Of a DNA stretch of 64,000 bases, positions 34,333-43,024 are shown piece after piece. Under the pieces are notes generated by a model. The model saw only the letters and a program-made list of their open reading frames with translations. It did not search any database and had not been told where the DNA came from. The stretch lies in NCBI RefSeq assembly GCF_007830635.1, contig NZ_VLLA01000013.1, forward strand, positions 124,001 through 188,000, written 5' to 3'. The translations under genes and the position numbers were made by a program. The DNA comes from Bradyrhizobium huanghuaihaiense (GTDB taxonomy: Bacteria > Pseudomonadota > Alphaproteobacteria > Rhizobiales > Xanthobacteraceae). Within the stretch, counting starts at the first letter, position 1, and each line of letters begins with the position of its first letter.

Positions 34333-35208
34333 TCAGACCTTCTTGCGGACGTGAAGGCCGAACAGGCCTTCGGGCTTCAGCAGCAGCACGGTGAGCAGTA
34401 CGATGTAGGGCGCGACGTCCTTCCAGCCCTCGGCCAGGTAGAAGCCGGCCATGCTCTCGATCACGCCGATCAGGACGCCGCCGACCACGGCGCCCGGGAT
34501 CGAGCCGAAGCCGCCGAGCACGGCGGCCGGAAAGGCCTTGAGACCGAGCACGAGACCGACATTGGAATGGATGAAGGTGATCGGCACCAGCAGCACGCCG
34601 GCGCAGGTCGCGACCGCCGCACTGATCGCCCAGACGATCGACACCACGCGCTTGACCGGAATGCCCATGTAATAGGCCGCCAGCATGTTCTCGGAGCTGG
34701 CGCGCATCGCGGTGCCGAGCGTGGTCTTGTTGAAGAACAGATAGAGCAGCGTGCACAGGATCATCGTCGCCGCGATCACCGACAGCTTGTCGTAGGCGAG
34801 CACCAGCGAGCCGATCCGCAGCACGCCCTGGCTGAACGGCGTCTCGATCTTCAGATCGTCGGTGCCCCAGATCATGCCGGCGATCGAGCGCAGGAAATAG
34901 CCGAGGCCGATCGTGGCCATGATGATGGAGAATTGCGGATAGCCGAGGATCGGCCGCACCACCACGCGCTCCGCCACCATGCCGAACAGCGCCATCGCCG
35001 CTACCGCACCGGCAAAGCCGATCCAGTAGTTCAGGCCCATCATGCCGATGAAGGTGAAGGCGAAGAAGCCGCCCAGCATCATCAGATCGCCCTGGGCGAA
35101 ATTGACGACCTCGGTGGCCTTGTAGACGAGCACGAAGCCGAGCGCGATCAGGCCGTAGACGCAGCCGAGCGCAACACCGCTGACCAGCTGCTGAACGAAA
35201 TCCAGCAT
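34333..35208 (-). CDS. livH: Liv-type ABC importer permease LivH
   Basis: 291-residue permease: GVALGCVYGLIALGFVLVYK, NFAQGDLMMLGGFFAFTF, GTAMRASSENMLAAYYMG and AVLGGFGSIPGAVVGG are the LivH signatures. The ATG at 35208 is preferred over the frame start at 35235 because GGGAGG lies 10 bases ahead of it. First gene of the livHMGF-ligase-binding protein cluster; its promoter must lie in 35209-35461, shared with the divergent exporter genes. Confidence 0.95.
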   Translation of the reverse strand: MLDFVQQLVSGVALGCVYGLIALGFVLVYKATEVVNFAQGDLMMLGGFFAFTFIGMMGLNYWIGFAGAVAAMALFGMVAERVVVRPILGYPQFSIIMATIGLGYFLRSIAGMIWGTDDLKIETPFSQGVLRIGSLVLAYDKLSVIAATMILCTLLYLFFNKTTLGTAMRASSENMLAAYYMGIPVKRVVSIVWAISAAVATCAGVLLVPITFIHSNVGLVLGLKAFPAAVLGGFGSIPGAVVGGVLIGVIESMAGFYLAEGWKDVAPYIVLLTVLLLKPEGLFGLHVRKKV

Positions 35209-35461
35209 CGCCGCGCATCCTCCCGATGCAACCAACGGTTCTTCCGACCGCCTCGATGCATCTTGTGTCCAGTCGCTACGCAGTCGTTTCGCCGCGTTAG
35301 CTCCATTTGTCCCGGCGCCAATTCAGCCTGAACGCCCGCGCGCTGTCAACAAACGGTGACTTGCCTTTAGTCCAAGACGGATGACGGAATTTGTCGGCCG
35401 TAGATTCACGGTGCCGAAACATCTTCAAGTCAAGGTCGCGCGCGATGCAAAACCGGATGGT

Positions 35462-36220
35462 ATGGCCGTCATGAAGCCGGACAACTCGGCGCTGGAAGTC
35501 CGAGGGTTAACGAAGCGTTTTGACCGTTTGGCGGTCGACAGCCTCGATCTCACCATTCACGCCGGGGAATTCTACGCCCTGGTCGGCCCCAACGGGGCCG
35601 GCAAGACCACCACTTTGCGCATGGTTGCAGGCCTGCTCAGGCCCGATGCCGGCGCGGTCTCGATCTTCGGCATCGATGCGCTCCAAAACCCCGTCGCCGC
35701 CAAGCAGGTGATGGCGTGGGTCTCCGACGAGCCCATGATCTACGACAAGCTGACCCCGCTCGAATATCTCGAATTCGTCGCCGGGCTCTGGGGCATCGCG
35801 CCGTCGATCTCGGAACCGGTCGCCGAGGAGCTGCTCAGCTCGCTCGGGCTCGAGCCGCACCAGCACGAACGCTGTGAGGGCTTTTCCAAAGGCATGCGCC
35901 AGAAGGTGGCGTTGGCCGGCGCGCTGGTGCACGATCCCCGTCTCATCATTCTCGACGAGCCGCTGACGGGGCTGGATGCCGTCTCCGCCCGCCATGTGAA
36001 GGGTCTGCTCGGCGAGCGCGTCCGCGCCGGCTGCACCGTCATCATGACCACGCACATCCTCGAGGTCGCCGAACGCATGGCCGACCGCATCGGCGTGATC
36101 GCCTCGGGGCGTCTCGTCGCCGAAGGCACGCTCGGCGAGTTGCGCCAACAGAACGGCCACGCCGACACCAGCCTGGAAGACCTCTTCATCGCGCTGGTGA
36201 CGCTGCAGGAAGCAGCATGA
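35462..36220 (+). CDS. ABC exporter ATPase (ABC-2 type)
   Basis: About 252-residue ATPase: ALEVRGLTKRFDRLAVDSL, Walker A VGPNGAGKTTT, signature FSKGMRQKVALAGAL, Walker B RLIILDEPLTGLDAV and H-loop TTHILEVAERM, all typical of CcmA-like drug/lipid/polysaccharide exporter ATPases. Three starts are possible (35381, 35462 and 35471): the middle one has GGATGG just ahead and gives a normal N-terminus. It overlaps the downstream permease gene by 4 bases, so the pair forms one exporter. Cargo unknown. Confidence 0.88.
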   Translation: MAVMKPDNSALEVRGLTKRFDRLAVDSLDLTIHAGEFYALVGPNGAGKTTTLRMVAGLLRPDAGAVSIFGIDALQNPVAAKQVMAWVSDEPMIYDKLTPLEYLEFVAGLWGIAPSISEPVAEELLSSLGLEPHQHERCEGFSKGMRQKVALAGALVHDPRLIILDEPLTGLDAVSARHVKGLLGERVRAGCTVIMTTHILEVAERMADRIGVIASGRLVAEGTLGELRQQNGHADTSLEDLFIALVTLQEAA

Positions 36221-37743
36221 GCTCGGCGACCGCATTGTCCTGGTTCGCCCGGCACGAGCTCAGGCTCGCCTGGCGCGAATGGTTCGCCATGATGACCGGC
36301 GGGAGGCGCACGCGGGCGCGCGCCGCCGTGATCGGTCTGCTGTTCTTTGCGGCACTGCTGCACGTGCCGGCCTGGGCGGTGATCGGCCGCTTCGCCGATC
36401 TGCAGCTGCCGCTCGACAAATCCTCGCTGATCGTGATCACGGCGACGATCTTTCTCGCCTGGACCTTGATGCTGTCGCAGGCGATCGAGTCGGTGACGCG
36501 GGTGTTCTACGCTCGCGCCGATCTCGACCTGATCATGTCCTCGCCCGCGACACTGGCCAATCTGTTCTCGGTCCGCATCGCCGCGATCGCGCTCACCGTC
36601 ACCGCGATGGCGCTGCTGTTCTCGACGCCATTCATCGACGTGCTCGTGATCGGGGGCGGGCCACGCTGGCTTGCGGCGTTCGGCGTCGTCATCGCCATGG
36701 GCCTGTCGGCCGCGGCGATCGCGATCGCCGTCACCATCCTGTTGTTCCGCCTGATCGGCCCGGCGCGGACGCGCCTCGTGGCCCAGATCCTCGCCGCCAT
36801 CATCGGCGCCGGCTTCGTGATCGCGCTGCAGGTCGCCGCGATCATGTCCTATGGCACGCTGTCGCGCTTCACGATCCTGACCTCCGGCAGCATGGCCGCC
36901 CACGTCCCCGAGATCGATAGCATCTGGTGGTGGCCGGCACGTGCCACCATGGGCGACAACGAGGCGCTGTTGCTGCTTCTCGCGCTCGCTCTCGTGCTGC
37001 TCGGAAGCGTCATGGCGATCTTCTCGGGCCGCTTCGCCGACACCGCGATCGACGCGGCCGCCTACGGCAGGTCCGGCCGCCGCAGCGCGAAGCAGCGCGC
37101 ATTCCGCGGCGGATCGCGGCAGCAGGCGTTGCGGCGCAAGGAATTCTCGCTGCTCTGGCGCGATCCCTGGCTGATCTCGCAGACCCTGATGCAGCTGCTC
37201 TATCTGGTGCCGCCGGCACTGCTGCTCTGGCGCAATTTTGCCGAGAGCTCGGCGGCCCTGACGCTGATCACGCCCGTGATCGTGATGGCGGCAGGACAGC
37301 TCGCCGGCGGGCTCGCCTGGCTGACGATCTCCGGCGAGGACGCCCCCGACCTGGTCGCGACCGCGCCATTGATGCCGTCGAGCGTCATCCGCGCCAAGAT
37401 CGAGGTGGTGCTGATCGCAATCGCCGTCATCTTCTGTCCGCTGGTCGCCGCGCTGGCCTTCGCCTCGCCGCTCCAGGCCGCGGTGAGTGCCGGAGCGATC
37501 ATCGTCAGCGCGGCCTCCGCGACCGCGATCCAGCTCTGGTTCCGCGTCCAGGCCCGGCGCAGCCAGTTTCGGCGCCGCCAGACCTCGTCGCGGCTTGCGA
37601 CCTTTGCCGAAGCCTTCTCCTCGATCGGCTGGGCCGCAAGCGCAGCGCTGCTGCTCGCCCTGCCACTGGCCGGCCTGATCAGCGCCCTGATCACCGCGGG
37701 CCTCGTCGCCATCACCTGGAAGTTCAGCCCAAGGCGCGACTAA
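36217..37743 (+). CDS. ABC exporter permease
   Basis: 508 residues with about twelve predicted membrane helices in two halves (for instance AAVIGLLFFAALLHVPAWAV, AFGVVIAMGLSAAAIAIAVT, PLVAALAFASPLQAAVSAGA). A cytoplasmic basic segment in the middle (YGRSGRRSAKQRAFRGGSR) precedes RRKEFSLLWRDPWLISQTLM, a pattern shared with large fused ABC-2 permeases. No ATPase motif. Directly coupled to the ATPase gene. Substrate not recognisable. Confidence 0.85.
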   Translation: MSSATALSWFARHELRLAWREWFAMMTGGRRTRARAAVIGLLFFAALLHVPAWAVIGRFADLQLPLDKSSLIVITATIFLAWTLMLSQAIESVTRVFYARADLDLIMSSPATLANLFSVRIAAIALTVTAMALLFSTPFIDVLVIGGGPRWLAAFGVVIAMGLSAAAIAIAVTILLFRLIGPARTRLVAQILAAIIGAGFVIALQVAAIMSYGTLSRFTILTSGSMAAHVPEIDSIWWWPARATMGDNEALLLLLALALVLLGSVMAIFSGRFADTAIDAAAYGRSGRRSAKQRAFRGGSRQQALRRKEFSLLWRDPWLISQTLMQLLYLVPPALLLWRNFAESSAALTLITPVIVMAAGQLAGGLAWLTISGEDAPDLVATAPLMPSSVIRAKIEVVLIAIAVIFCPLVAALAFASPLQAAVSAGAIIVSAASATAIQLWFRVQARRSQFRRRQTSSRLATFAEAFSSIGWAASAALLLALPLAGLISALITAGLVAITWKFSPRRD

Positions 37744-37851
37744 ATAACGGGAATGACAGGTGCGACACTGACGCGCTGTTGATCGCAAGCTGTTGGCGGC
37801 GCGCTGCATTGCACGCTAGACTTTCGCCCTGAAGTCATCGGGGACGGATTC

Positions 37852-38664
37852 ATGTGGCGACTGGTTTCGGCAGCTCTGGCGCTGTTCGGCGCATTCCTCT
37901 CGCCTGCCCTCGCCCAGCAGCCCCAGCGCAGCGAATGCCTGGCGATGGCCAATGCCGCGCCTCGTATCATGTCGGCCGCATTCCGGCAGGCGGCCGCCGC
38001 CGCCGAAGTCCAGATCACCTATGCCGGCCATTCCACCTATTTCATCGACACGCCCGGCGGCTTGCGCATCGCCACCGACTATAGCGGCGCGTATCAGGTG
38101 GGGCGGCTGCCTGACGTGGTCACCATGAACCGGGCGCACAGCACGCACTACTCCTTATTTCCGGACAAGCGCATTCCCCATGTGCTGCATGGCTGGGGCG
38201 AGGACGGCAAGCCCGCCATCGTCTCCGAGCGCATCGGTGACACCTTCATCCGCAACGTCACCACCGACATCCGCCGCTATTTCGGCGACGATGCCGGCAC
38301 CGACATGATACGCGACGGCAACTCGATCTTCATCTTCGAGGTCGCCGGCCTCTGCATCGGCCATCTCGGCTATCTCCACCACAAGCTCGACGACAGCCAT
38401 TTCGCCCAGATCGGCCGGCTCGACATCGTGATGGTGCCGATCGACGGCACCTACACCATGTCGCTCGACGGCGTCTCCGAGATCACCAAGCGGCTGCGCG
38501 CTTCCGTGGTGCTGCCGATGCACCGCTTCGCCACCCCGCTCGACGACTTCATGCGCCGGATCGGCCAGCAGTTCGAGATCGACCGGCGCATCGACCGCTC
38601 GTTCCGGATGTCGCGGGACGCCCTGCCGTCGGCGCCGACGGTGATCATCCTCGACGGCGTCTGA
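37852..38664 (+). CDS. Exported UlaG-like MBL-fold protein with altered metal motif
   Basis: 270 residues with a signal peptide (LVSAALALFGAFLSPALAQ). The metallo-beta-lactamase fold of the UlaG type is seen in QITYAGHSTYFIDTPGGLRI and ATDYSG, then GHLGYLHHKL and LPMHRF. Where active members have HxHxDH, this one reads NRAHSTHYS: the first His and the Asp are missing. It may bind metal differently or have lost hydrolase activity. No obvious operon partner; the next gene (EamA) starts 70 bases on. Confidence 0.8.
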   Translation: MWRLVSAALALFGAFLSPALAQQPQRSECLAMANAAPRIMSAAFRQAAAAAEVQITYAGHSTYFIDTPGGLRIATDYSGAYQVGRLPDVVTMNRAHSTHYSLFPDKRIPHVLHGWGEDGKPAIVSERIGDTFIRNVTTDIRRYFGDDAGTDMIRDGNSIFIFEVAGLCIGHLGYLHHKLDDSHFAQIGRLDIVMVPIDGTYTMSLDGVSEITKRLRASVVLPMHRFATPLDDFMRRIGQQFEIDRRIDRSFRMSRDALPSAPTVIILDGV

Positions 38665-38734
38665 CGCGCGAAGCAGGAACGCATCAACCTTCTCCGACTT
38701 GGTTGCTTCGAGATCGTCTTCGATCGGAGCAATC

Positions 38735-39679
38735 ATGAGCAGAAGGTTCCTGGTCATCGGCGCGTTCGCCGCCATCTATCTGCTATGGGGTTCCACCTAC
38801 TTCGCCATCACATTGGGCCTGAAATCGATCCCGCCGTTTCTGCTGATGGCGCTGCGCTCGTTCTGTGGCGGCATCGTGCTGCTGGCGATCAGCGGCCGGC
38901 AGGTCGCGAACGTGTCGTTGCAGGCGTGGGCGGCGCCATGCCTGTGCGGGCTGCTGTTCTTTGTCGGCTGCCACGGCGTGCTCGCCTTCGCGCAGCAATC
39001 GGTTCCCTCGGGCGTGGCAGCCATCGTACTCGCCACGATCCCGTTCTGGATCCTGCTGATCGATACCTTGTTCCCCGGCGATCAGCGGCCGAGGCCCCTT
39101 GCCCTGCTCGCGCTGGTGCCGGGCTTCTTCGGCGTCGGGCTCGTCGCATGGCAGAACGTCACGCAGGCCGGTATCAGCATTCTTCCCGTCGTCTGGCTGT
39201 TGCTTGCGGCCTTGTCATGGTCCGCCGCGACCGTCCTGTCCCGACACACGTCAGGCGAGACGTCCGCCATCCTGCTGTCGGGCATGCAGCTGTCGATCGG
39301 CGGTATCGTCTTGTTCGCGATCAGCTGGCTGACGGGCGAGGTCGAAAACTTCAGGCCGGGCGACGTCTCGCCGACTTCGCTTGCAGCGGTGCTATGGCTG
39401 ATCATCGCTGGCAGCGTGGTGGGATTCGCCGCCTACAATTGGCTGTTGGAGAACGTCTCGACCTCGCTGGTATCGACCTATACGTTCGTCAACCCGGTGA
39501 TCGCAGTGCTGCTCGGAACCGTCGTGCTCGGCGAGCCGTTCTCACGCATGATGCTGCTGGGCGCGAGCCTCGTCATTGTCTCCGTCATCATCATTTGGTG
39601 GGCGGAACGCTCAGGGAGCAGGCGGACGAACGAGAGGAGCGACAGGAGCATGGCACGTCTGTCCCTGCGCAAGACCTGA
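38735..39679 (+). CDS. EamA/DMT family transporter
   Basis: 314-residue inner-membrane protein with ten helices in two EamA repeats. Repeat 1 opens IYLLWGSTYFAITLGLKSIP and repeat 2 has LLAALSWSAATVLSR, with the C-terminal signature TSLVSTYTFVNPVIAVLLG and VLGEPFS. This is the drug/metabolite exporter superfamily (YdcZ/RhaT/YedA-like); the cargo is not predictable. The ATG at 38735 has GGAG 6 bases ahead; the earlier in-frame start at 38699 lacks a site. Confidence 0.92.
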   Translation: MSRRFLVIGAFAAIYLLWGSTYFAITLGLKSIPPFLLMALRSFCGGIVLLAISGRQVANVSLQAWAAPCLCGLLFFVGCHGVLAFAQQSVPSGVAAIVLATIPFWILLIDTLFPGDQRPRPLALLALVPGFFGVGLVAWQNVTQAGISILPVVWLLLAALSWSAATVLSRHTSGETSAILLSGMQLSIGGIVLFAISWLTGEVENFRPGDVSPTSLAAVLWLIIAGSVVGFAAYNWLLENVSTSLVSTYTFVNPVIAVLLGTVVLGEPFSRMMLLGASLVIVSVIIIWWAERSGSRRTNERSDRSMARLSLRKT

Positions 39680-39752
39680 CGATCGCCGACGGCAATTTTC
39701 TCCAAGTCCTCCGCGGTCCGGCCGTGCTGATCTCAGCGAACAGGAGATTGCC

Positions 39753-40274
39753 ATGACCGACTTTGCGCGACTGTTACACGCCGATGGACCGAACCCGGAG
39801 CACGCCGCGGCGCTCCAGCTTTACGGCCGCTTCGTCGGCGACTGGGAAGCCGAGATCACGGCCCATGGCCCTGATGGAACGAAACACATCGCGCCCGGCG
39901 AGATTCATTTCGGCTGGATTCTGGAGGGTCGCGCCGTCCAGGACGTCTGGATCATCCCCCGCCCCGTCGGCAGCGCGGCTTTTCCGATCGCCGGCAATTG
40001 GTACGGCACGACGCTGCGGGTCTATGATCCGTCGATCGATGCGTGGCGGATTTTCTGGTTCGATCCCGGCCGCTGCGTATTCCGTCAGCAGATCGGCCGC
40101 CCGCGCGGCGCGGATATCGTGCAGGAAGGCACGACGGACTCAGGCGATCTGACGCGCTGGAGCTTTACGGAAATCACCGAGGACTCCTTCCATTGGCTCG
40201 GTGAGGTCAAGCCTGCCACTGCGAGCGATTGGCGGCTCGTGGTCGGCGTGAGGGCGAAACGGCGCAAGGCCTGA
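39753..40274 (+). CDS. Conserved hypothetical protein (DUF1579-like)
   Basis: 173-residue soluble protein with no signal peptide. ALQLYGRFVGDWEAEITAHG, HFGWILEGRAVQDVWIIP, YGTTLRVYDPSIDAWRIFWF and LTRWSFTEITEDSFHWLGE suggest a lipocalin/FABP-like beta barrel of the DUF1579 type. No catalytic residues recognised. Start chosen at 39753 for AGGAG upstream. Function unknown; stands alone between a transporter and an amidohydrolase. Confidence 0.75.
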   Translation: MTDFARLLHADGPNPEHAAALQLYGRFVGDWEAEITAHGPDGTKHIAPGEIHFGWILEGRAVQDVWIIPRPVGSAAFPIAGNWYGTTLRVYDPSIDAWRIFWFDPGRCVFRQQIGRPRGADIVQEGTTDSGDLTRWSFTEITEDSFHWLGEVKPATASDWRLVVGVRAKRRKA

Positions 40275-40386
40275 CGACAGCGCCGCTGTGCTCAAGACGA
40301 AGGGCGCGGTTGCGCGCCGCGCGCTGCTGCATGCAGGGACGAACTGCTAGGCTCCCGCCACAAGAATACAAGGGGAGCGAACGCCG

Positions 40387-41439
40387 ATGGCTGCAAGCGG
40401 TCTGCCCGCCAACACGAGCGGGCTATTCGTCGAGCCGCGCGAGGACTGGCTCGCGCTGCATCAGGAAGAGGTCATCGATCCCTTGCGGCCGATCGTCGAT
40501 CCGCACCACCATCTTTGGAATCGCGGCCACCGCTATCTGATCGAGGAGATGGCCGCCGACATCGCCTCCGGCCACAACGTCATCGCCACCGTCTATGTCG
40601 ACTGCCGCTCGATGTATCGCGCACATGGGCCTGAGGCGTTCCGCCCCGTCGGCGAAGTCGAGTTCGCCAACGGCGTCGCGGCGATGAGTGCGAGCGGCGG
40701 TTACGGCAGGGCCGCGATCTGCGCCGGCGTCGTCAGCCACGCCAACCTGCTGCTGGGTGACGCCGCCAAACCGGTGCTGGAAGCCGAGATCGCCGCCGGC
40801 AACGGCCGCTTCCGCGGCATCCGGCATTCCTCGGCCTGGGACGAAGACCCCGTCGTCGCCGGCATGTATGCCACCCGGCCGAGGGGCCTGTTGCAAGACC
40901 CGGCCTTCCGCAAGGGCTTTGCCTGCCTTGCCCCGCTGAACCTGAGCTTCGATGCCTGGCTGTTTCATCCGCAGATCGGCGAGCTGACCGAGCTGGCGCG
41001 CGCCTTTCCCGACACCAGGATCGTGCTCGACCATTGCGGCGGGCCGGCCGGCGTCGGCCGCTTTGCCGGCCGGCGCGAGGAGGTGTTTCCGCAATGGCGC
41101 GCGTCGATCCAGGAGATCGCGAGATGCGAGAACGTGGTGGTGAAGCTCGGTGGCCTTGCGATGTGTCTGCTCGGCTACGACTTCCATCTGCGCGAGAAGC
41201 CGCCGTCATCCGAAGAGCTCGCCGCGGCCTGGCGGCCCTATGTCGAGACCTGCATCGAGGCGTTCGGCGTGAAGCGCGCGATGTTCGAGAGCAACTTTCC
41301 GCCGGACAAGGGCCAGTGCAGCTACCAGGTGATCTTCAACGCCTTCAAGCGCATCGCCGCGCCTTTGAGCGAGGCCGAGAAGACGGCACTGTTCTCGCGG
41401 ACTGCAACCGAATTCTACCGGCTCGATCTGCCGTCGTGA
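40387..41439 (+). CDS. Amidohydrolase 2 family metal-dependent hydrolase
   Basis: 350-residue TIM-barrel enzyme of the COG3618/amidohydrolase-related group. VDPHHHLWN is the metal-binding HxH at the end of strand 1; RGIRHSSAWDEDP, RIVLDHCGGPAG (His on strand 6), VVVKLGGLAM and MFESNFPPDK (a D/S position before the Asn-Phe-Pro-Pro-Asp-Lys that closes the site) follow in the usual order. Members act on lactones or decarboxylate aromatic acids; the substrate is not clear here. AGGGGAG lies 10 bases before the ATG. Confidence 0.9.
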   Translation: MAASGLPANTSGLFVEPREDWLALHQEEVIDPLRPIVDPHHHLWNRGHRYLIEEMAADIASGHNVIATVYVDCRSMYRAHGPEAFRPVGEVEFANGVAAMSASGGYGRAAICAGVVSHANLLLGDAAKPVLEAEIAAGNGRFRGIRHSSAWDEDPVVAGMYATRPRGLLQDPAFRKGFACLAPLNLSFDAWLFHPQIGELTELARAFPDTRIVLDHCGGPAGVGRFAGRREEVFPQWRASIQEIARCENVVVKLGGLAMCLLGYDFHLREKPPSSEELAAAWRPYVETCIEAFGVKRAMFESNFPPDKGQCSYQVIFNAFKRIAAPLSEAEKTALFSRTATEFYRLDLPS

Positions 41440-41442
41440 CGA

Positions 41443-41478
41443 GAAGAGGGGCCGGGATGTTGATCCCGACCCCTCTTC
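41443..41478. terminator. Bidirectional terminator hairpin between convergent genes
   Basis: GAAGAGGGG-C-CGGGAT pairs with ATCCCG-A-CCCCTCTTC around a GTTG tetraloop: a 15-bp stem with one mismatch, in the 82 bases between the convergent amidohydrolase and cupin genes. There is no T-run, so termination might need Rho or be partial. Confidence 0.6.
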
Positions 41479-41521
41479 GTCGTGGCCGCTGGGAAGCGTT
41501 CTTGAAAGCGTTATCGGATGA

Positions 41522-41977
41522 CTAGCCGGCGCCCATCAACGAGGCCGGACGGCGCTCGCCGCTGAAGGCGAACATCTTCTTGAGCTTGTTGACGACGCGG
41601 ATCAGGAAACCGATCATCACCGGATTGGTCTTGCGGCAGAAGGCGATCTTCCTGACGTGGCCTTCGACATGCCATTTCGCATGCGCGCCGTCGCGGAAGA
41701 AGATGACGTCGCCGGGGCCGTAGCGCTTCGGCGGCATGCCGTCGCTTTCGAGCACGATCGATCCTTCCATGATCATGATCGTCTCATCGATATCGTAGTA
41801 CCAGTTGAAGCGCCCTTCGGTGCAGGCCCAGATGATCGTCTGGGCGGTGCCGTCGGCGCTGGTCGACAGGACGCGCGAGCGCGACACTGGATTGCCTTCG
41901 ATGATCCAGGACGGCTCGATCGGCCGCAGCTCCAGCTCCACATTGCTACTACCGATTTCAATCAATGCGCGCGACAT
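41522..41977 (-). CDS. Cupin-domain protein (DUF861-like)
   Basis: 151-residue single-domain cupin. The core reads TIIWACTEGRFNWYYDIDET, IMIMEGSIVLES, KRYGPGDVIFFRDGAHAKWH, matching the cupin_3/DUF861 arrangement found in ureidoglycine aminohydrolase-like and sugar-binding proteins. The classical first-motif HxH is replaced by NWYYDIDET, so metal binding is uncertain. A C-terminal tail (VVNKLKKMFAFSGERRP) is not part of the fold. Function unknown. Confidence 0.82.
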   Translation of the reverse strand: MSRALIEIGSSNVELELRPIEPSWIIEGNPVSRSRVLSTSADGTAQTIIWACTEGRFNWYYDIDETIMIMEGSIVLESDGMPPKRYGPGDVIFFRDGAHAKWHVEGHVRKIAFCRKTNPVMIGFLIRVVNKLKKMFAFSGERRPASLMGAG

Positions 41978-42213
41978 CTACTTCCCCAGGAAATATGAAT
42001 ATGTATGGCCGGGTCTCGGGCCCGGATTGTTTCGAAAGATGTTGGAACGCTAGTAGCCGGTTTTTAATTCTTTCTTACGCAGGCCCCGACAATCAGCTGC
42101 AAGTTGCAGGTGCGAGACGGTTAACGTCAGGATTTCCCTGCGAATCCGCGCAGATGAACCCAACTTTTCCGGGGTGCGACAAAGTGCGCGAAGTATCAGG
42201 AAGGAGCCACGCG

Positions 42214-42768
42214 ATGCCGCTCAGCCCAGAGGTTCTGACAGCCAAAGGCGACGTGGTCGCCCGGCTCGGCGACTTCGATATCTCCCTTACGCCGGACGAA
42301 GAGCCCTGGTTCACCATCGACGGCATCGAAAGCCCGCGGCAGATCGGCAGTGACGGCTCCGGCGGCGCGTTCGTGCTGCTGCCGTCGCAGAATGTGCTCT
42401 ACGTGTCATCCGAGGGCCGCGCGGGAATCATCGCGGAGAGCTTCGAGGCGCTGGTCCAGCTCGTCGTCGCCCGCCCCTACTGGCTCGACATCCTGAAATT
42501 TTCGGCCGGCGGCGATCTCCTGGAGATGCGGCGCGCGGCGGATACGCTGGAGGCGACACTGGACGACGAGGACGAGGTCAACGAGGCCCGCGAGGACATC
42601 CGCAAGGCTCTCGACCTGCCTGAAGTGGACGATCCGGTCGGCGCGCTCTACGAGGCGGTGGCTGCCTCCGACGCCATCGTGCGGGCCACCGACGGCAGCC
42701 CGTTCACGACGCTGTTCAACCGTTTCAGCATCGACAACCACCCGATGCTGCGCAACGCGGCGGCGTGA
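42214..42768 (+). CDS. Conserved hypothetical cytoplasmic protein
   Basis: 184 residues, acidic, no signal peptide or membrane helix. Pattern: GDFDISLTPDEEPWFTIDGI, GGAFVLLPSQNVLYVSSEGR, ESFEALVQLVVARPYWLDIL, then two helical acidic stretches (LEATLDDEDEVNEAREDI). The GGAFVLL...VLYVSSEG...IAESFEALV layout recalls SMI1/KNR4 (SUKH) immunity-like proteins, but this is a weak resemblance only. AAGGAG sits 7 bases before the ATG. Divergent from the cupin gene. Confidence 0.72.
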   Translation: MPLSPEVLTAKGDVVARLGDFDISLTPDEEPWFTIDGIESPRQIGSDGSGGAFVLLPSQNVLYVSSEGRAGIIAESFEALVQLVVARPYWLDILKFSAGGDLLEMRRAADTLEATLDDEDEVNEAREDIRKALDLPEVDDPVGALYEAVAASDAIVRATDGSPFTTLFNRFSIDNHPMLRNAAA

Positions 42769-42835
42769 GACGTCCAGCAGCGAGTACGTTCAGGAAAAGG
42801 TTGTCGCCCCCGGGCGTTCACCAGAGTGCACGCCT

Positions 42836-42966
42836 CGTCCTTCGAGACGACCGCTCCGCGGTCTCCTCAGGATGAGGCTAATTGAGATCGGTGCCCGCTA
42901 AGCGATTGCCGCAAACTCCGTCCTCATCCTGAGGAGCCCGCCAAAGCGGGCGTCTCGAAGGATGAC
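42836..42966. repeat. Palindromic repeat, family G
   Basis: Left arm CGTCCTTCGAGACG...CCTCAGGATGAGG and right arm CCTCATCCTGAGGAG...CGTCTCGAAGGATGAC, with small internal hairpins GACCGCTCCGCGGTC and CCCGCCAAAGCGGG. Single copy here, known as an abundant element type in Bradyrhizobium genomes. Between two convergent genes. Confidence 0.8.
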
Positions 42967-43024
42967 TGCAGGGAAACCGCTTCCATGCGCGACAGCCCTG
43001 CCTCTACCGAAGAGGTGAAGCGCG

